Below, in pieces: positions 1 through 8,278 of a stretch of DNA of 64,000 bases; the stretch's first letter is position 1; every line of letters starts with the position of its first letter. This stretch comes from Sphingopyxis sp. OAS728. Lineage in GTDB: Bacteria; Pseudomonadota; Alphaproteobacteria; Sphingomonadales; Sphingomonadaceae. Both the position numbers and the translations under genes were made by a program. Under the pieces are notes generated by a model. That model did not search any database. It saw only the letters and a list, made by a program, of their open reading frames with translations, and was not told the origin of the DNA. Location: positions 930,001 through 994,000 of the forward strand of contig NZ_JADBDT010000001.1 of assembly GCF_014873485.1 (NCBI RefSeq), read 5' to 3'.

Positions 1-482
1 CCGGACAGTCCAATTGAAGCGACGTTTCCCGTTGCACGAACGCCATGCGTGCCAGAATCCGATCGGGTTAGATCACTGACGAGTTGGGCCGGAAACATCT
101 TTTCCCCCAAGGCCACCAGCTTGATTGCTTCGATCAGGGGCGCAGACGATGGCCCTCTGATGAGGATCGCATCGACGCCGATTTGAAAGGCCTCGAAAAC
201 GTCATCAAAAATATATTTGTCCAGCAACAGCGCGATCCGCGCCAGTTTTTTTCTTGCCGTCACGCCGGCGCAGGCATTTAGGCCAAACCCACCATTGCCG
301 CCATCGATTATCACCACATGGTCTTTGACATCATCGTCAATGCTGCCGCGAGCCCCGACCAAAGCGGTTTCGCTCGAGGCTGCCTGTAATATGTGGAAAT
401 TTTCTCCCGAAAAGACGTCGCGCAGCGCGTCTCTCGCAATTTGATGTTTCGCCAGTAGCGAAATCTTGATCTTCTGCGTCAT
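1..482 (-). CDS. NarL/LuxR-family response regulator, receiver domain (partial, runs off the left edge)
   Basis: An open frame of 160 codons reads leftwards from an ATG at 480-482 to the first base of the window without a stop. The start MTQKIKISLLAKHQIARDAL and the later VVIIDG, ILIRG and LVALGEKMFP segments fit a NarL-type receiver domain: beta1, the beta3 phosphoacceptor strand, then the last helix and linker. The usual acidic pair after beta1 is replaced by AKH, so phosphorylation may be lost, as in pseudo-receivers. The C-terminal LuxR-type HTH expected for the family would lie outside the window. A decayed histidine-kinase-like stretch follows at about 1.2-1.4 kb. The family call is from sequence pattern; the target genes are unknown. 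Confidence 0.75.
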   Translation of the reverse strand, partial: MTQKIKISLLAKHQIARDALRDVFSGENFHILQAASSETALVGARGSIDDDVKDHVVIIDGGNGGFGLNACAGVTARKKLARIALLLDKYIFDDVFEAFQIGVDAILIRGPSSAPLIEAIKLVALGEKMFPAQLVSDLTRSDSGTHGVRATGNVASIGLS

Positions 483-911
483 CCCCGCCTCCCTGAATCT
501 CAGTCAAGGCGACCCATCTTGTCCAACTTAAATTAAATTTGCGGTGCTCGCGAAACGCGAGCGCCGCCGGTCCCAGAAATTTGTTAACTTTCAGCTTAGT
601 TATCAGATTGCCGCGGCTCTGGTTGCACAGATCATGAGTTTTTTCCATCGGCAATTTTCGCGATGGGTTCGCTGGATAAGCAGCCGGACGTCGCTACGGT
701 GAGCAGCTCCCGCTATGAGCGTCTCGTTGGGGCACTCGTAGACAATGACATACGTTAGGCCGATGGTGGTGTTGGCGAGCGGCGGTGTCACCATACCTCG
801 CGGCCCCTTTTCGGCGCTGTTCGCTAATGATGAGCGTTCATCTCTGCTGCCGAATCTGCTGTGTAACTATTCGTGTCTGGGACAGAAGCGCTGCATAGGC
901 AGATCGCAGCG

Positions 912-965
912 CCTGCGTCGCCTGCGTCGCCTGCGTCGCCTGCGTCGCCGGCGTCGCCGGCGGCG
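912..965. repeat. Short tandem repeat, 9-bp unit, six copies
   Basis: Four exact copies of CCTGCGTCG (912-947) are followed by two degenerate copies, CCGGCGTCG and CCGGCGGCG. A unit of three codons keeps any reading frame open, giving low-complexity Leu-Arg-Arg or Ala-Ser-Pro strings that are probably not expressed. It is probably a slippage product. Confidence 0.85.
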
Positions 966-1176
966 CTACTATGCGTTCAACGAATGCGAAAGGTCGAGAC
1001 AACCAACGAATGGCGTAGCGACATCCTCGGCTCTTCAAGATTGGCAAGCCTGACCCAATCTAGTAATTAGATCTGGCTGGCGATGCTGCGACGGCACCAC
1101 GCTGTTGACCCCCGGCGTCGTCAGCACATTTGGCAAGATTGCATTCGGCCGTGCGGCGGACCGACGAAGCCTGAAG

Positions 1177-1400
1177 TTAATCCATTGTTGGAGAGATGCT
1201 TCGGCAGCTCGCTATCTGGGTCCCCTGCCCCGGGATTGACGACAGCTTGAGGCGTCCACGCTCCTTCCTTAACGGGATTCTATTCATCGAGCACGCTGCG
1301 AGCCGATGAAATGCATCGGCATGGACTTTTGCGGCTGCTGCAGCACGTTCGGCAACTGGCGGCGTACCGTTGCGGCCGGGGCGGGCGAGCTCGCGCGCCG
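1177..1400 (-). pseudogene. Possible remnant of a NarX/LiaS-type sensor histidine kinase C-terminus
   Basis: On the minus strand, GRLKLSSIPGQGTQI (about 1216-1260) matches the G2-box end of HATPase domains of two-component kinases, where G-G-x-L-x-I-x-S-x-x-G-x-G-T is usual. After a +1 shift the next codons read ELPKHLSNN, a typical kinase tail. About 90 bp upstream another frame gives LPNVLQQ, which could be a broken N-box. The spacing is too short for an intact domain and frames must be changed twice, so this is at best a deleted and frameshifted fragment. It lies upstream of the response regulator on the same strand, which is the usual kinase-regulator neighbourhood. Similarity was judged by eye only. 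Confidence 0.3.
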
Positions 1401-1634
1401 AACATCTTCTGCAAAAAAGAACATGCAACTGCTTTGCTCGCCGAGCACCGGCAAGCTTCTACTCCGAAAGGGGTAGGAACCGTTACGTCGCTGAATGGTT
1501 ACGGTAAACAGCCACATTCTGCTTGCCCGCGCTCGTGGGATGCGGTGAAAAGGGGGGCGGCAGGGGTAACCCTGTCGCCCTCACCCCGTGCGCCAATTTC
1601 GTGCGCAGCGGGAGGTGGGCGGCATAAGAGTTCT

Positions 1635-2153
1635 CTAACTGCCGGAACTAAAAACCGTCGGCTTCATGGCCACTAGTTTTTTATCGATCTCAGCCATCCG
1701 CCTCTCGACCGCCGTCCATTCCGGACGCCGTTCAGCTCCACTACCGTATTCAGAGCTAAGCCGGGCCTTTGCGTCGACCAGAATGTCTCTGTCGCGTATC
1801 AATCCATCCCATGCTTCTTTGGCAAGCTCGCGCGGGTGTTTCGGTCCCTTTGTCTCGAGCGATGCCTGCCTCTCAAGGGCGTCGCGGCGCACCGACAGGT
1901 CGATCGCTTCGCCCACCGTCTCTGGCGCTTCTCCATCGGCGCGAACGAGCGGGTCGCCACAGTAACTTGCTGACTTGACGTGATGCCTGACGACGAAATC
2001 GGCAAAGGCGGCCCCATCGCGAGGTCCGAGCTGCTTTTGAATCGCTTGTACCGTCTGCATGTCGCTCAGGTCGACGCTCGACAGCGAAATGTCCCTGGCT
2101 TGGGGAGCACAACTCCCAAGCACTATGACGAAAAGCAAAAAAGCTCGAGCCAT
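1635..2153 (-). CDS. Putative lipoprotein, hypothetical
   Basis: A 172-residue protein beginning MARAFLLFVIVLGSCAP has a short hydrophobic signal ending in a lipobox (LGSC), so it is probably acylated at Cys15 and anchored in the envelope. The mature part is hydrophilic, with charged helical segments (residues 90-165) and no catalytic motif that I recognise. It is monocistronic; a 437-bp gap separates it from the divergent DUF1996 gene. No family assignment is possible from the sequence alone. The lipobox and balanced composition argue that it is real. Confidence 0.65.
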   Translation of the reverse strand: MARAFLLFVIVLGSCAPQARDISLSSVDLSDMQTVQAIQKQLGPRDGAAFADFVVRHHVKSASYCGDPLVRADGEAPETVGEAIDLSVRRDALERQASLETKGPKHPRELAKEAWDGLIRDRDILVDAKARLSSEYGSGAERRPEWTAVERRMAEIDKKLVAMKPTVFSSGS

Positions 2154-2590
2154 GCCATATCCTTCTCGCCGACAATATTAACCGATCAAGGTTAACAAAT
2201 ACGAGACGGTGCCCCCAAGGCCCGGCGAACCGATCAGGGCGCACAGACGGCTCCGCTAGCGGCAGTCTGGCGAAAGCAAGCTGCGGCACTCTGAGGACAG
2301 CAGGGGACCGTGACACAGCTCGCGCTATTCCGGTCCTTTCTTCAGGCAATATCGCGCCGCGAGAGCTCGGTCTGACGAGCACCGCCCGTCCCTCCCGAAA
2401 TAAAACAGACCGGCCTCCTTTACCGCAAATTAGCGTTTGCATGCCATCAATGGCCGAAGGGTAGCTGAACCGGGAAAATTTTCTGTCGATAGCTCCTGTG
2501 AGTTCTGCGGCGCGCGCCGCCGCGGTCGCAGACACTGTCGCCAATTTGAATAATCCGAAATCGTCGCATGATTTTTGCCAGAGGAAACCT
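2154..2590. other. Intergenic region between divergent genes
   Basis: This gap of about 437 bp between two divergently transcribed exported proteins must hold both promoters. I see no clear hairpin, repeat or small gene. A long minus-strand frame crosses it but continues antisense through the start of the DUF1996 gene and is rejected. Confidence 0.5.
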
Positions 2591-3784
2591 ATGCGCCATT
2601 TTGTTTTAGTGTCCGTCATGGCTCTCGCGACCGCTTCTTGCGGCGGCGGAGGCGGAAGCAGCAGCAGTGCAGCGCCGTCGGTCATACTGCCACCAACCAC
2701 CCCTTCATCGAGCGCGCCCACGCCCACGCCGACACCACCGCCGACAAACTCAGTCGGAAGCGACGCGGGAACCGCTAGCCAAGGCGTAACTGCAGTTGCC
2801 AGCAACTTCGATCCCATGAGCGAACTGTTGTCGACGTCACTGCCGCCGTCCGCGGCGCCCGATGTGGTTGGCGCGTTCCGGTTCATCTGCATGCCGGGGC
2901 AGCTCAAGGCAGACGATCCGATCGTTTATCCCGGTCAACCAGGTAGAAGCCACCTGCATCAGTTTTTCGGCAACGATGCCGCCGATGCCTACTCAACTTA
3001 TGCTTCGCTGCGCGCGTCGGGCAATTCGACCTGCATGTCGCCGGTGAACCGGTCAGCTTACTGGGTTCCGGCGTTGCTAAACGGCAAGGGTCAGGTGGTC
3101 CGTCCCGACTATGTGACCATCTATTACAAAAGACGGCCGAAGTCGGATCCGGTTGTTTCCGATCCCGCCCACCCACAGTACCAGGGCAAGGCGACCACGC
3201 TGCCGAACGGCCTGAGGTTCATTTTCGGCCGCGACATGCTTAATCTGGCCGACGCACCTACCGGGCAGCTGCATTTCGCCTGTGATGGCCCCGTGCCCTA
3301 CACACCCCAAGACTTTAAAAACTTCGAGGATGCTCAGGCCGGTTGTCCCGTCGGGAACCGGATCGGTGCCAGGATGAGCGCGCCAGATTGCTGGGACGGG
3401 AAAAACCTCGATAGCGCCGACCACCGAAGTCATGTCTCTTATGGCTCATATGGAAACTGGGGCTATTTGAAGTGTCCTGCGACGCATCCATATGTGATAC
3501 CGTCGTTCACAATAGGCGTCTGGTATACGCAGGCTCCTGGAGAGACTTACGCGTTCGTGTCCGACCATATGGATACATCGCAGAAGCACAAGCGAGGCGA
3601 CACATTCCATGCCGACTTCTTCATGGCGTGGGATCCGATGGTTCACGATCTTTGGGAGAAGAACTGTCTCGACAAGATGCTCAATTGCTCGACCGGTGAC
3701 TTGGGCAACGGGCAGAGAATAAAGCAGAGTTGGGAAGCGAGCTGGACCGCGAATCCGCGCCTCGTCAGCCTTCCAAATAGCTGA
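2591..3784 (+). CDS. DUF1996 domain-containing lipoprotein (paralogue 1)
   Basis: A 397-residue exported protein. The ATG at 2591 is chosen because GAGGAAA lies just upstream and it gives a signal peptide ending at Cys17 (ATASC, lipobox-like), followed by poly-Gly/Ser and a Pro/Thr linker to about residue 85. The remainder is a DUF1996 domain: APDVVGAFRF, DDPIVYPGQPG, HLHQFFGN, NRSAYWVPAL, IYYKRRP, HRSHVS, CPATHP and SDHMD in that order. Many conserved His, Asp and Cys suggest a metal-binding or redox fold, but the family's biochemical role is not established as far as I know. A second copy lies at 8279-9556. It stands alone on the plus strand with no operon partner. Confidence 0.85.
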   Translation: MRHFVLVSVMALATASCGGGGGSSSSAAPSVILPPTTPSSSAPTPTPTPPPTNSVGSDAGTASQGVTAVASNFDPMSELLSTSLPPSAAPDVVGAFRFICMPGQLKADDPIVYPGQPGRSHLHQFFGNDAADAYSTYASLRASGNSTCMSPVNRSAYWVPALLNGKGQVVRPDYVTIYYKRRPKSDPVVSDPAHPQYQGKATTLPNGLRFIFGRDMLNLADAPTGQLHFACDGPVPYTPQDFKNFEDAQAGCPVGNRIGARMSAPDCWDGKNLDSADHRSHVSYGSYGNWGYLKCPATHPYVIPSFTIGVWYTQAPGETYAFVSDHMDTSQKHKRGDTFHADFFMAWDPMVHDLWEKNCLDKMLNCSTGDLGNGQRIKQSWEASWTANPRLVSLPNS

Positions 3785-3930
3785 GCAGCAGCGCGGAACA
3801 AGACGACGCGTGTAACCCTAGGACTTGGGCCTTACTTGGAAAGGGCTGCCGACACGCCGCTGCAAGCGATGCCTTTGCGTACGCGGTCGCCAGGCTGTTT
3901 TCTCGCGCCCTAGCTTCGATGGTGTGCCGT

Positions 3931-4596
3931 CTATGACAGGCCGCAATCCCGCGTTCCGACAACTTCCTTCTCGATCAAAATCTTGTTCAGCTTGGTTTCC
4001 CGGAAGGTGCGGATGGCTGCGTCATATTCTTCAATCGCTTCCCGAAGCGCCTGAACGAAGACCTCACTCGGGAATCCTATTAGGGCTACCGAACGGATCG
4101 TGATCAAGGTGGCCGGCGCTAAATCGATTAGCGACCATCGCCAGGGGCTACCGGCCAAATTGTTAGCCGAAGGACCATCTCTGAAAAGTTCGCCGACTTT
4201 CTCCCTCGTGACGAAAGAGATCGCACCGACGCGATCCGCAACAGGTCGCGTCCCTAAGGCCTCGGGGCTAACCGCGATCAAGACGTCATGATTACTCGGC
4301 TGGTTTGGCAGCAGCGACAGGAGAGTCGCCGCCAATATGTCCTGCCGATATGAGCCGACAATAAAGGCAGCTTGGTGGGGTGACCAGCCGATTTGCAAAA
4401 GCTCAACAGCGATAGCCGCCTCAATGATGAGCGGCACCGTGTACGCGACACGCCTTCCCTTGCCGGGATTGGCGCCACCGGGGATTCCTTCACTCTGCAG
4501 CTTTCGCAAGCGAGATCGAAACGCACCGCCATCATTCCCCGACACGTTATTGGAATGCGCGAGCGCGTCGACCAACTGGGCATATGTGAGCTCCAT
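3931..4596 (-). CDS. MerR-like helix-turn-helix transcriptional regulator (hypothetical)
   Basis: A 221-residue protein. The ATG at 4594-4596 is preferred over an upstream in-frame ATG because TTGGAG lies six bases before it. The N-terminus (LTYAQLVDALAHSNN...RLRKLQSEGIP) resembles a winged HTH of the MerR/excisionase type. It is followed by a GKGRRVAYT wing-like turn and a helix typical of the linker (IEAAIAVELLQIGWSP). The C-terminal half (about 95-221) is not recognised and may bind a ligand or mediate dimerisation. A perfect palindrome at 4657-4675, about 60 bp upstream, is a plausible autoregulatory operator. The DNA-binding role is likely; the regulon is unknown. Confidence 0.6.
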   Translation of the reverse strand: MELTYAQLVDALAHSNNVSGNDGGAFRSRLRKLQSEGIPGGANPGKGRRVAYTVPLIIEAAIAVELLQIGWSPHQAAFIVGSYRQDILAATLLSLLPNQPSNHDVLIAVSPEALGTRPVADRVGAISFVTREKVGELFRDGPSANNLAGSPWRWSLIDLAPATLITIRSVALIGFPSEVFVQALREAIEEYDAAIRTFRETKLNKILIEKEVVGTRDCGLS

Positions 4597-4960
4597 AACC
4601 GCTCCAAACAATGTCAGATAAAATCCGTTGTACGAAGACAGGACGATCGACGGCAACTATACCAATTAGGTATAGGGAGGATCGGCCGAAAGGCCTTCGG
4701 GCGCCACACGCTCGCCGGAATTCCGCCGCAAGTGAATGAGCCTCAAACGCGCGATTATGCGGGATCGGCGATGGCAACGCTTAAGATTGTGTCATTCGCT
4801 TGGATAGCCGCCAATGATCTCCTCCCTGTGGCAACTTCACGCGAACCGTCCAATATTTTCATATCCTGTGCCAAATTTGCACATAAATACGAACGTAAAG
4901 ACTCACGGGCCGATTCGGTGCATAAGCCGACGCAGACGCCAAGGGGCCAGGGAGGTTGTT
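4597..4960. other. Divergent promoter region between the MerR-like gene and the PEP-CTERM gene
   Basis: This gap of about 364 bp is AT-richer than its surroundings and must contain the promoters of both flanking genes. The palindrome at 4657-4675 lies next to the regulator. No small gene with a convincing ribosome binding site is seen. Confidence 0.5.
4657..4675. promoter_or_regulatory. Palindromic operator candidate upstream of the MerR-like gene
   Basis: CTATACC-AATTA-GGTATAG is a perfect inverted repeat with 7-bp arms and a 5-bp spacer. It sits about 60 bp before the regulator start at 4596. MerR-family regulators bind such dyads within their own promoters, so it is a likely autoregulatory site. 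This is an inference from position and symmetry. Confidence 0.5.
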
Positions 4961-5584
4961 ATGATTCGGAAACTATTAACACTCGGCGTAACCGCCGGAC
5001 TTTTCGCAGCGGTTACGCCAGCATCGGGCGCCGTAGTTCTATACTGCAGCAGCGGACCGGGCATCGATCTGGTGAACAACGGCTGCGTCTCGGGTACGGC
5101 CAACGACTATCCGGGCGGCGGCGACGGAGTTTACAGCAATGCGGGTGGCGGCGACCCTCTGGCCGCCGTTCAGGCAGCGATTACCTCCGCGACCGGCGTA
5201 GCACCCGTCGGGCTCTCGCTATATGGCAAAAGCGACAGTAATGCCGGGCTTTTCGCTCTGAGCGGCGTGTCGCCAGCAGCGCTTTCCGGAACCTGGAACG
5301 TGCTCGATGACAGCATTTTGATCAAATATATCACGGTGAAGGCAGCGAACAGCTTCGCGCTGTACGAGCTTTCCGGACAGGGCGCCAATTCCGGGGTGTT
5401 CACGACGCTCGGCCTGCTGAACAACGGCGGCAATCAACCCAAGGTCTCACATATTAGCTTTTGGCAGACAGCCGCGCCCGCCGTTCCGGAACCGGCGACT
5501 TGGGCCATGATGATCTTCGGTTTTGCCGGGATCGGATTTGCCATGCGTCGACGCAACAGGGACGCTCGCCTGTCTCTCGCCTGA
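4961..5584 (+). CDS. PEPxxWA-CTERM sorting domain-containing exported protein
   Basis: A 207-residue protein. The ATG at 4961 follows GGGAGGTTGTT, an ideal ribosome binding site, and opens a Sec signal peptide (MIRKLLTLGVTAGLFAAV...ASG). The C-terminus has the tripartite sorting signal: VPEPATWAMM, a hydrophobic helix (IFGFAGIGFA) and a basic tail (MRRRNR). This is the PEPxxWA-CTERM variant common in sphingomonads, processed by an exosortase-type protease and generally linked to exopolysaccharide export. No exosortase is encoded in the window, so processing must act in trans. The middle part (30-170) is Gly/Ser/Asn-rich with no enzyme motif. A strong terminator follows directly. Confidence 0.85.
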   Translation: MIRKLLTLGVTAGLFAAVTPASGAVVLYCSSGPGIDLVNNGCVSGTANDYPGGGDGVYSNAGGGDPLAAVQAAITSATGVAPVGLSLYGKSDSNAGLFALSGVSPAALSGTWNVLDDSILIKYITVKAANSFALYELSGQGANSGVFTTLGLLNNGGNQPKVSHISFWQTAAPAVPEPATWAMMIFGFAGIGFAMRRRNRDARLSLA

Positions 5585-5606
5585 CAAAAGCAAAATGCTC
5601 ATGATG

Positions 5607-5646
5607 AAAAGGCCGCGCCCGTCCACTGGCGCGGCCTTTTTTTTTT
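5607..5646 (+). terminator. Rho-independent terminator of the PEP-CTERM gene
   Basis: A GC-rich stem (GGCCGCGCC / GGCGCGGCC, loop CGTCCACT) is flanked by A-runs and followed by ten T residues, 25 bp after the stop codon. A diverged copy of the same hairpin lies at 10347-10378. Confidence 0.9.
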
Positions 5647-5793
5647 GCGTCTGAATTGCTGTTTGAACAGCAGACGACCAGGTTGCGTCGGTGTGCGTGT
5701 TTCGGAGCGATCAGCAACGGCGATGCAGAGCTAGCGAATTTCAAGGCGAATAGCGCCCCTTGCACAGGTCAGGATCGGCCTGACTTGATTTCC

Positions 5794-5952
5794 CTACTGC
5801 TTGTTCAGTCGATCGGCCGCAGCTTGTGCCCTCGGTCTCTGGGAATAGGAGCCGCTAATCGGTATCTCCGCGAGAAAGATGCCATCGCTCGTCACCTCGA
5901 CCACCCAATATTTTCCAGCCACATCTGGTCCTCGGACTTCATATGTGGACAT
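5794..5952 (-). CDS. Small hypothetical protein, 52 residues
   Basis: The ATG at 5950-5952 is preceded by GGGGGAGAATT, a strong ribosome binding site, and runs 52 codons to a TAG at 5794-5796. The protein (MSTYEVRGPDVAGKYWVVEV...) has two beta-strand-like segments and ends in a short basic helix (RAQAAADRLNKQ). It resembles the small DUF2188-type proteins whose C-terminus carries an A-x-x-x-A-D-R-L motif, but this is a weak impression. No partner gene is adjacent on the same strand. Confidence 0.6.
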   Translation of the reverse strand: MSTYEVRGPDVAGKYWVVEVTSDGIFLAEIPISGSYSQRPRAQAAADRLNKQ

Positions 5953-6131
5953 AATTCTCCCCCTTAGCATCAGCGGAGTCCGGAGCTACTCCCGGCCGAG
6001 GATTGCCCTCCCCTAATCTACACCCTCTGTTTATGATGCGCCGCTAGGCTTCAAAGTCAACGGCAGCCGACGAAGCGCGATCAAGTCGAGGCAGAATATA
6101 TTGGCGCGGATGGTTGTCAGAAGGTGGAGGC

Positions 6132-6491
6132 ATGACAGAAGGCGACGACAAAGCGATGGTTTCTGACGCTTCGACCGGGTTACCTGGACCGCAGGCGCCG
6201 GACCTGGAGCAGCTTCAGCGTTCGTACGGCCTATTGATGAAACGTGTAACAGATCTAGAAGAAAAGTTGACCGATGCTCGGCGCGAAACATCCGAAGCTC
6301 GCTGGAGCGTCCGCCTCCTTCGCGATGCAACTGCCAACCTGCTCGCGCCAATCATGCTCGTCGGCTCCACCTATTTCCTTTTAGGATGGATGACAGCGGA
6401 AAATTCGTGGGACTACGCGCTGATTGCCGGTGCTGCTATCTTTGGAGTCTGCTGGCTTCGTAACGCTGGGCGGAGATTCGATGAAGTTTAG
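6132..6491 (+). CDS. Small membrane protein with N-terminal coiled coil, hypothetical
   Basis: A 119-residue protein. The ATG at 6132 follows AAGGTGGAGG directly upstream, better than an in-frame ATG 18 bp earlier. Residues 25-65 form a heptad-like coiled coil (LEQLQRSYGLLMKRVTDLEEKL). Two membrane segments follow, about residues 74-92 (NLLAPIMLVGSTYFLLGWM) and 98-112 (YALIAGAAIFGVCWL), with a short basic tail. It is probably an inner-membrane protein with its coiled coil in the cytoplasm. Function unknown; it lies in a gene-poor island with no evident operon. Confidence 0.6.
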   Translation: MTEGDDKAMVSDASTGLPGPQAPDLEQLQRSYGLLMKRVTDLEEKLTDARRETSEARWSVRLLRDATANLLAPIMLVGSTYFLLGWMTAENSWDYALIAGAAIFGVCWLRNAGRRFDEV

Positions 6492-6824
6492 GTCGCCCCA
6501 AGGGAGCAGGGCCTTACCGCAGCCTCGGCGCGGTAAAAAGCCTCGATCGGCCGCTTGAAGCATTCTTGAGTCGATGATGTTGAGAGTTCATGAAAGGGCC
6601 TTAAGACGGACGGCGCCAAGGGACCAGCCAAGTGGCGCCGCCCTGACCATGCCTCCTTGTGGGGAAGCAAGCACGGCTGCCTCCACCGTATAGTAATATC
6701 ACTCGGCTGCATATGAGAAGCCCCCAGGACACGAAGCTAGCCATAAGCTGGATCGATGCGTCACGCTCGGAGTTGGCGGAATGGTCTGAATAGTGATCCC
6801 GCTGATAATTTTCAGCCCTGGTCC
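6492..6824. other. Intergenic, nothing recognised
   Basis: About 333 bp between convergent small membrane proteins. I see no gene, repeat or clear terminator hairpin. Confidence 0.5.
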
Positions 6825-7013
6825 CTATTTTGAACTTGGGTTACCCGGCTTCAGAAAGGCGACGAGGAGCCACACCATTCCAGTGAGAAGCCACGCCGGC
6901 CCGTGCCAATCATCGGGCATATCTGCACTTTGATAGATTTCGCTCATTCCGATGATGCCGCAGGAGAGTGCAACACAAGTAGACAGCATGAACCATCTAT
7001 CCCGCGGTATCAT
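6825..7013 (-). CDS. Small two-helix membrane protein, hypothetical
   Basis: A 62-residue protein starting at the ATG 7011-7013, preceded by ACAGGAAA. Two hydrophobic segments (about residues 8-24, FMLSTCVALSCGIIG; and 41-55, WLLTGMVWLLVAFL) are separated by an acidic/aromatic loop (YQSADMPDDWHGP) and end in a short basic tail. The layout suits a small inner-membrane protein. No family is recognised. Confidence 0.5.
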   Translation of the reverse strand: MIPRDRWFMLSTCVALSCGIIGMSEIYQSADMPDDWHGPAWLLTGMVWLLVAFLKPGNPSSK

Positions 7014-7344
7014 TTTCCTGTCTCCGGCATATGCGCTTCTACTTCGTGCCGCTTTGGCGCCACCACGAATGGGACATTAGCGTGCGACGACAAGGCAGCG
7101 CATTATAAAGGCCTAGCAGCGGCAAGCCATGAAGTTCTCACACATTTTGTTGCACCCCACTACGGAGGATGAGAGCGGTCCGGTAGCCGATCGGCAACAG
7201 CTATCGCGCCCTTCTCCCGATAGGCTGCTAGTCGGCATCAACCCGAATGGCGCGCACAGCGCGCCGACGCGCTCACGGCCGCAAGCCTGCCACGCACGAG
7301 CAATGACCGATGACTTTTGCGCCCCGATGTGAATAAGTAGCTGG
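7014..7344. other. Intergenic, nothing recognised
   Basis: About 331 bp upstream of the methyltransferase. It must contain that gene's promoter, but no motif stands out. Short frames on both strands lack ribosome binding sites. Confidence 0.5.
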
Positions 7345-8079
7345 ATGAACCCACGAACTTTACGCAATGTCGTCAGCACGCTCTTCACCAAGCAAATGCT
7401 CCAGCAGGTGCGGCTCGCGGTGATTTCGCATGCTAAAGCGGAACCCGGCATTTGTCCCGCATGCAACTATGAGGGCAGATTTGCGCCCTTCGGCATGCCC
7501 GTACGGACGGGCGTGATGTGCCCGAAATGCTGGTCGCTGGAACGCCAGAGGCTCCTTGCGCTTGCCATGAAGCGCCGGGATATCGAGATCGAGGGTCGGG
7601 AGATCATCCACTTCGCAGGCGAGTATAGCGTAACCCACCTGATCCTGTCGAAAGGGCCGAAAAGCTACAAAATCTCGGAATATGAGGGCGATCATGGCGA
7701 CGTTCGCTTAAACATAGAAAATATTGATCTGCCGGATAATTCTCTCGACCTCGTGATCGCCAATCATATTCTGGAGCATATCGACGACCGGAAGGCGCTT
7801 TCTGAGATCCATCGTGTGCTTCGGCCTGGCGGCGAAATCATCTGTATGGTTCCGATCATCGAAGGCTGGTCGGAAACATACGAGAATTCAAGCGTTACGG
7901 ACCCCGTGGCGCGCGATATGCATTTTGGGCAATGGGACCATGTGCGATATTATGGCAGCGACGTACGCGACCGCATCCGCGAGGCGGGGTTCGATCTGCG
8001 CGAAGTAACAGCGGGGCCAGAAGACGTCCTGCGCTATCGGCTAAGCCGGGGCGAGAAGATATTCATCGGCCGGAAATAG
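7345..8079 (+). CDS. SAM-dependent methyltransferase with N-terminal zinc ribbon
   Basis: A 244-residue class I methyltransferase. Residues 36-65 hold a CPAC...CPKC zinc-ribbon-like pair. The Rossmann core follows, degenerate at motif I, with the later motifs clear: LDLVIANHILEHIDD (about 130-145, type 11 post-motif) and HRVLRPGGEIICMVP. The C-terminal RYYG...IREAGFDLREV is typical of type-11 enzymes that modify sugars, lipids or small molecules. The substrate is unknown. The start ATG at 7345 lacks a strong Shine-Dalgarno sequence. It is monocistronic between small hypothetical genes and the second DUF1996 gene. Confidence 0.8.
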   Translation: MNPRTLRNVVSTLFTKQMLQQVRLAVISHAKAEPGICPACNYEGRFAPFGMPVRTGVMCPKCWSLERQRLLALAMKRRDIEIEGREIIHFAGEYSVTHLILSKGPKSYKISEYEGDHGDVRLNIENIDLPDNSLDLVIANHILEHIDDRKALSEIHRVLRPGGEIICMVPIIEGWSETYENSSVTDPVARDMHFGQWDHVRYYGSDVRDRIREAGFDLREVTAGPEDVLRYRLSRGEKIFIGRK

Positions 8080-8278
8080 GAGCTCGGCCGAAAATGCTTG
8101 ATTAGTGCGAGCGCCCATGGGTTTTCCGGTCAACATCGCCTCGATGCATTGTCAGGTGCCATATATCGTCGTCGATGTTCCTGCACGTATCGGTGCTTAG
8201 CTACGGGCGCCAATCATCGGACCGTTCAACCTGCCTCGGCTAGCGTTGGGCCCAACTGACCGCAATAAGGGAGAGGCC

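Larger units (their letters stand above)
483..1634. other. Gene-poor stretch with a tandem repeat and possible kinase remnant
   Basis: No intact gene is convincing here. Short frames exist on both strands but lack ribosome binding sites and family-like sequence. The stretch holds the 9-bp tandem repeat at 912-965 and the histidine-kinase-like remnant at about 1177-1400, and looks like decaying DNA. Confidence 0.5.

Noticed and set aside
912..965. Possible CRISPR or direct-repeat array
   Set aside because: Units are 9 bp with no spacers; a simple tandem repeat.
745..1053. Frames across the 9-bp tandem repeat
   Set aside because: The repeat unit of three codons keeps all frames open; products are low-complexity Leu-Arg or Ala-Ser-Pro strings.
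1873..2907. 344-codon minus-strand frame spanning the gap before the first DUF1996 gene
   Set aside because: It overlaps the signal-peptide region of the DUF1996 lipoprotein antisense and the lipoprotein at 1635-2153 in another frame; no start signals or motifs.
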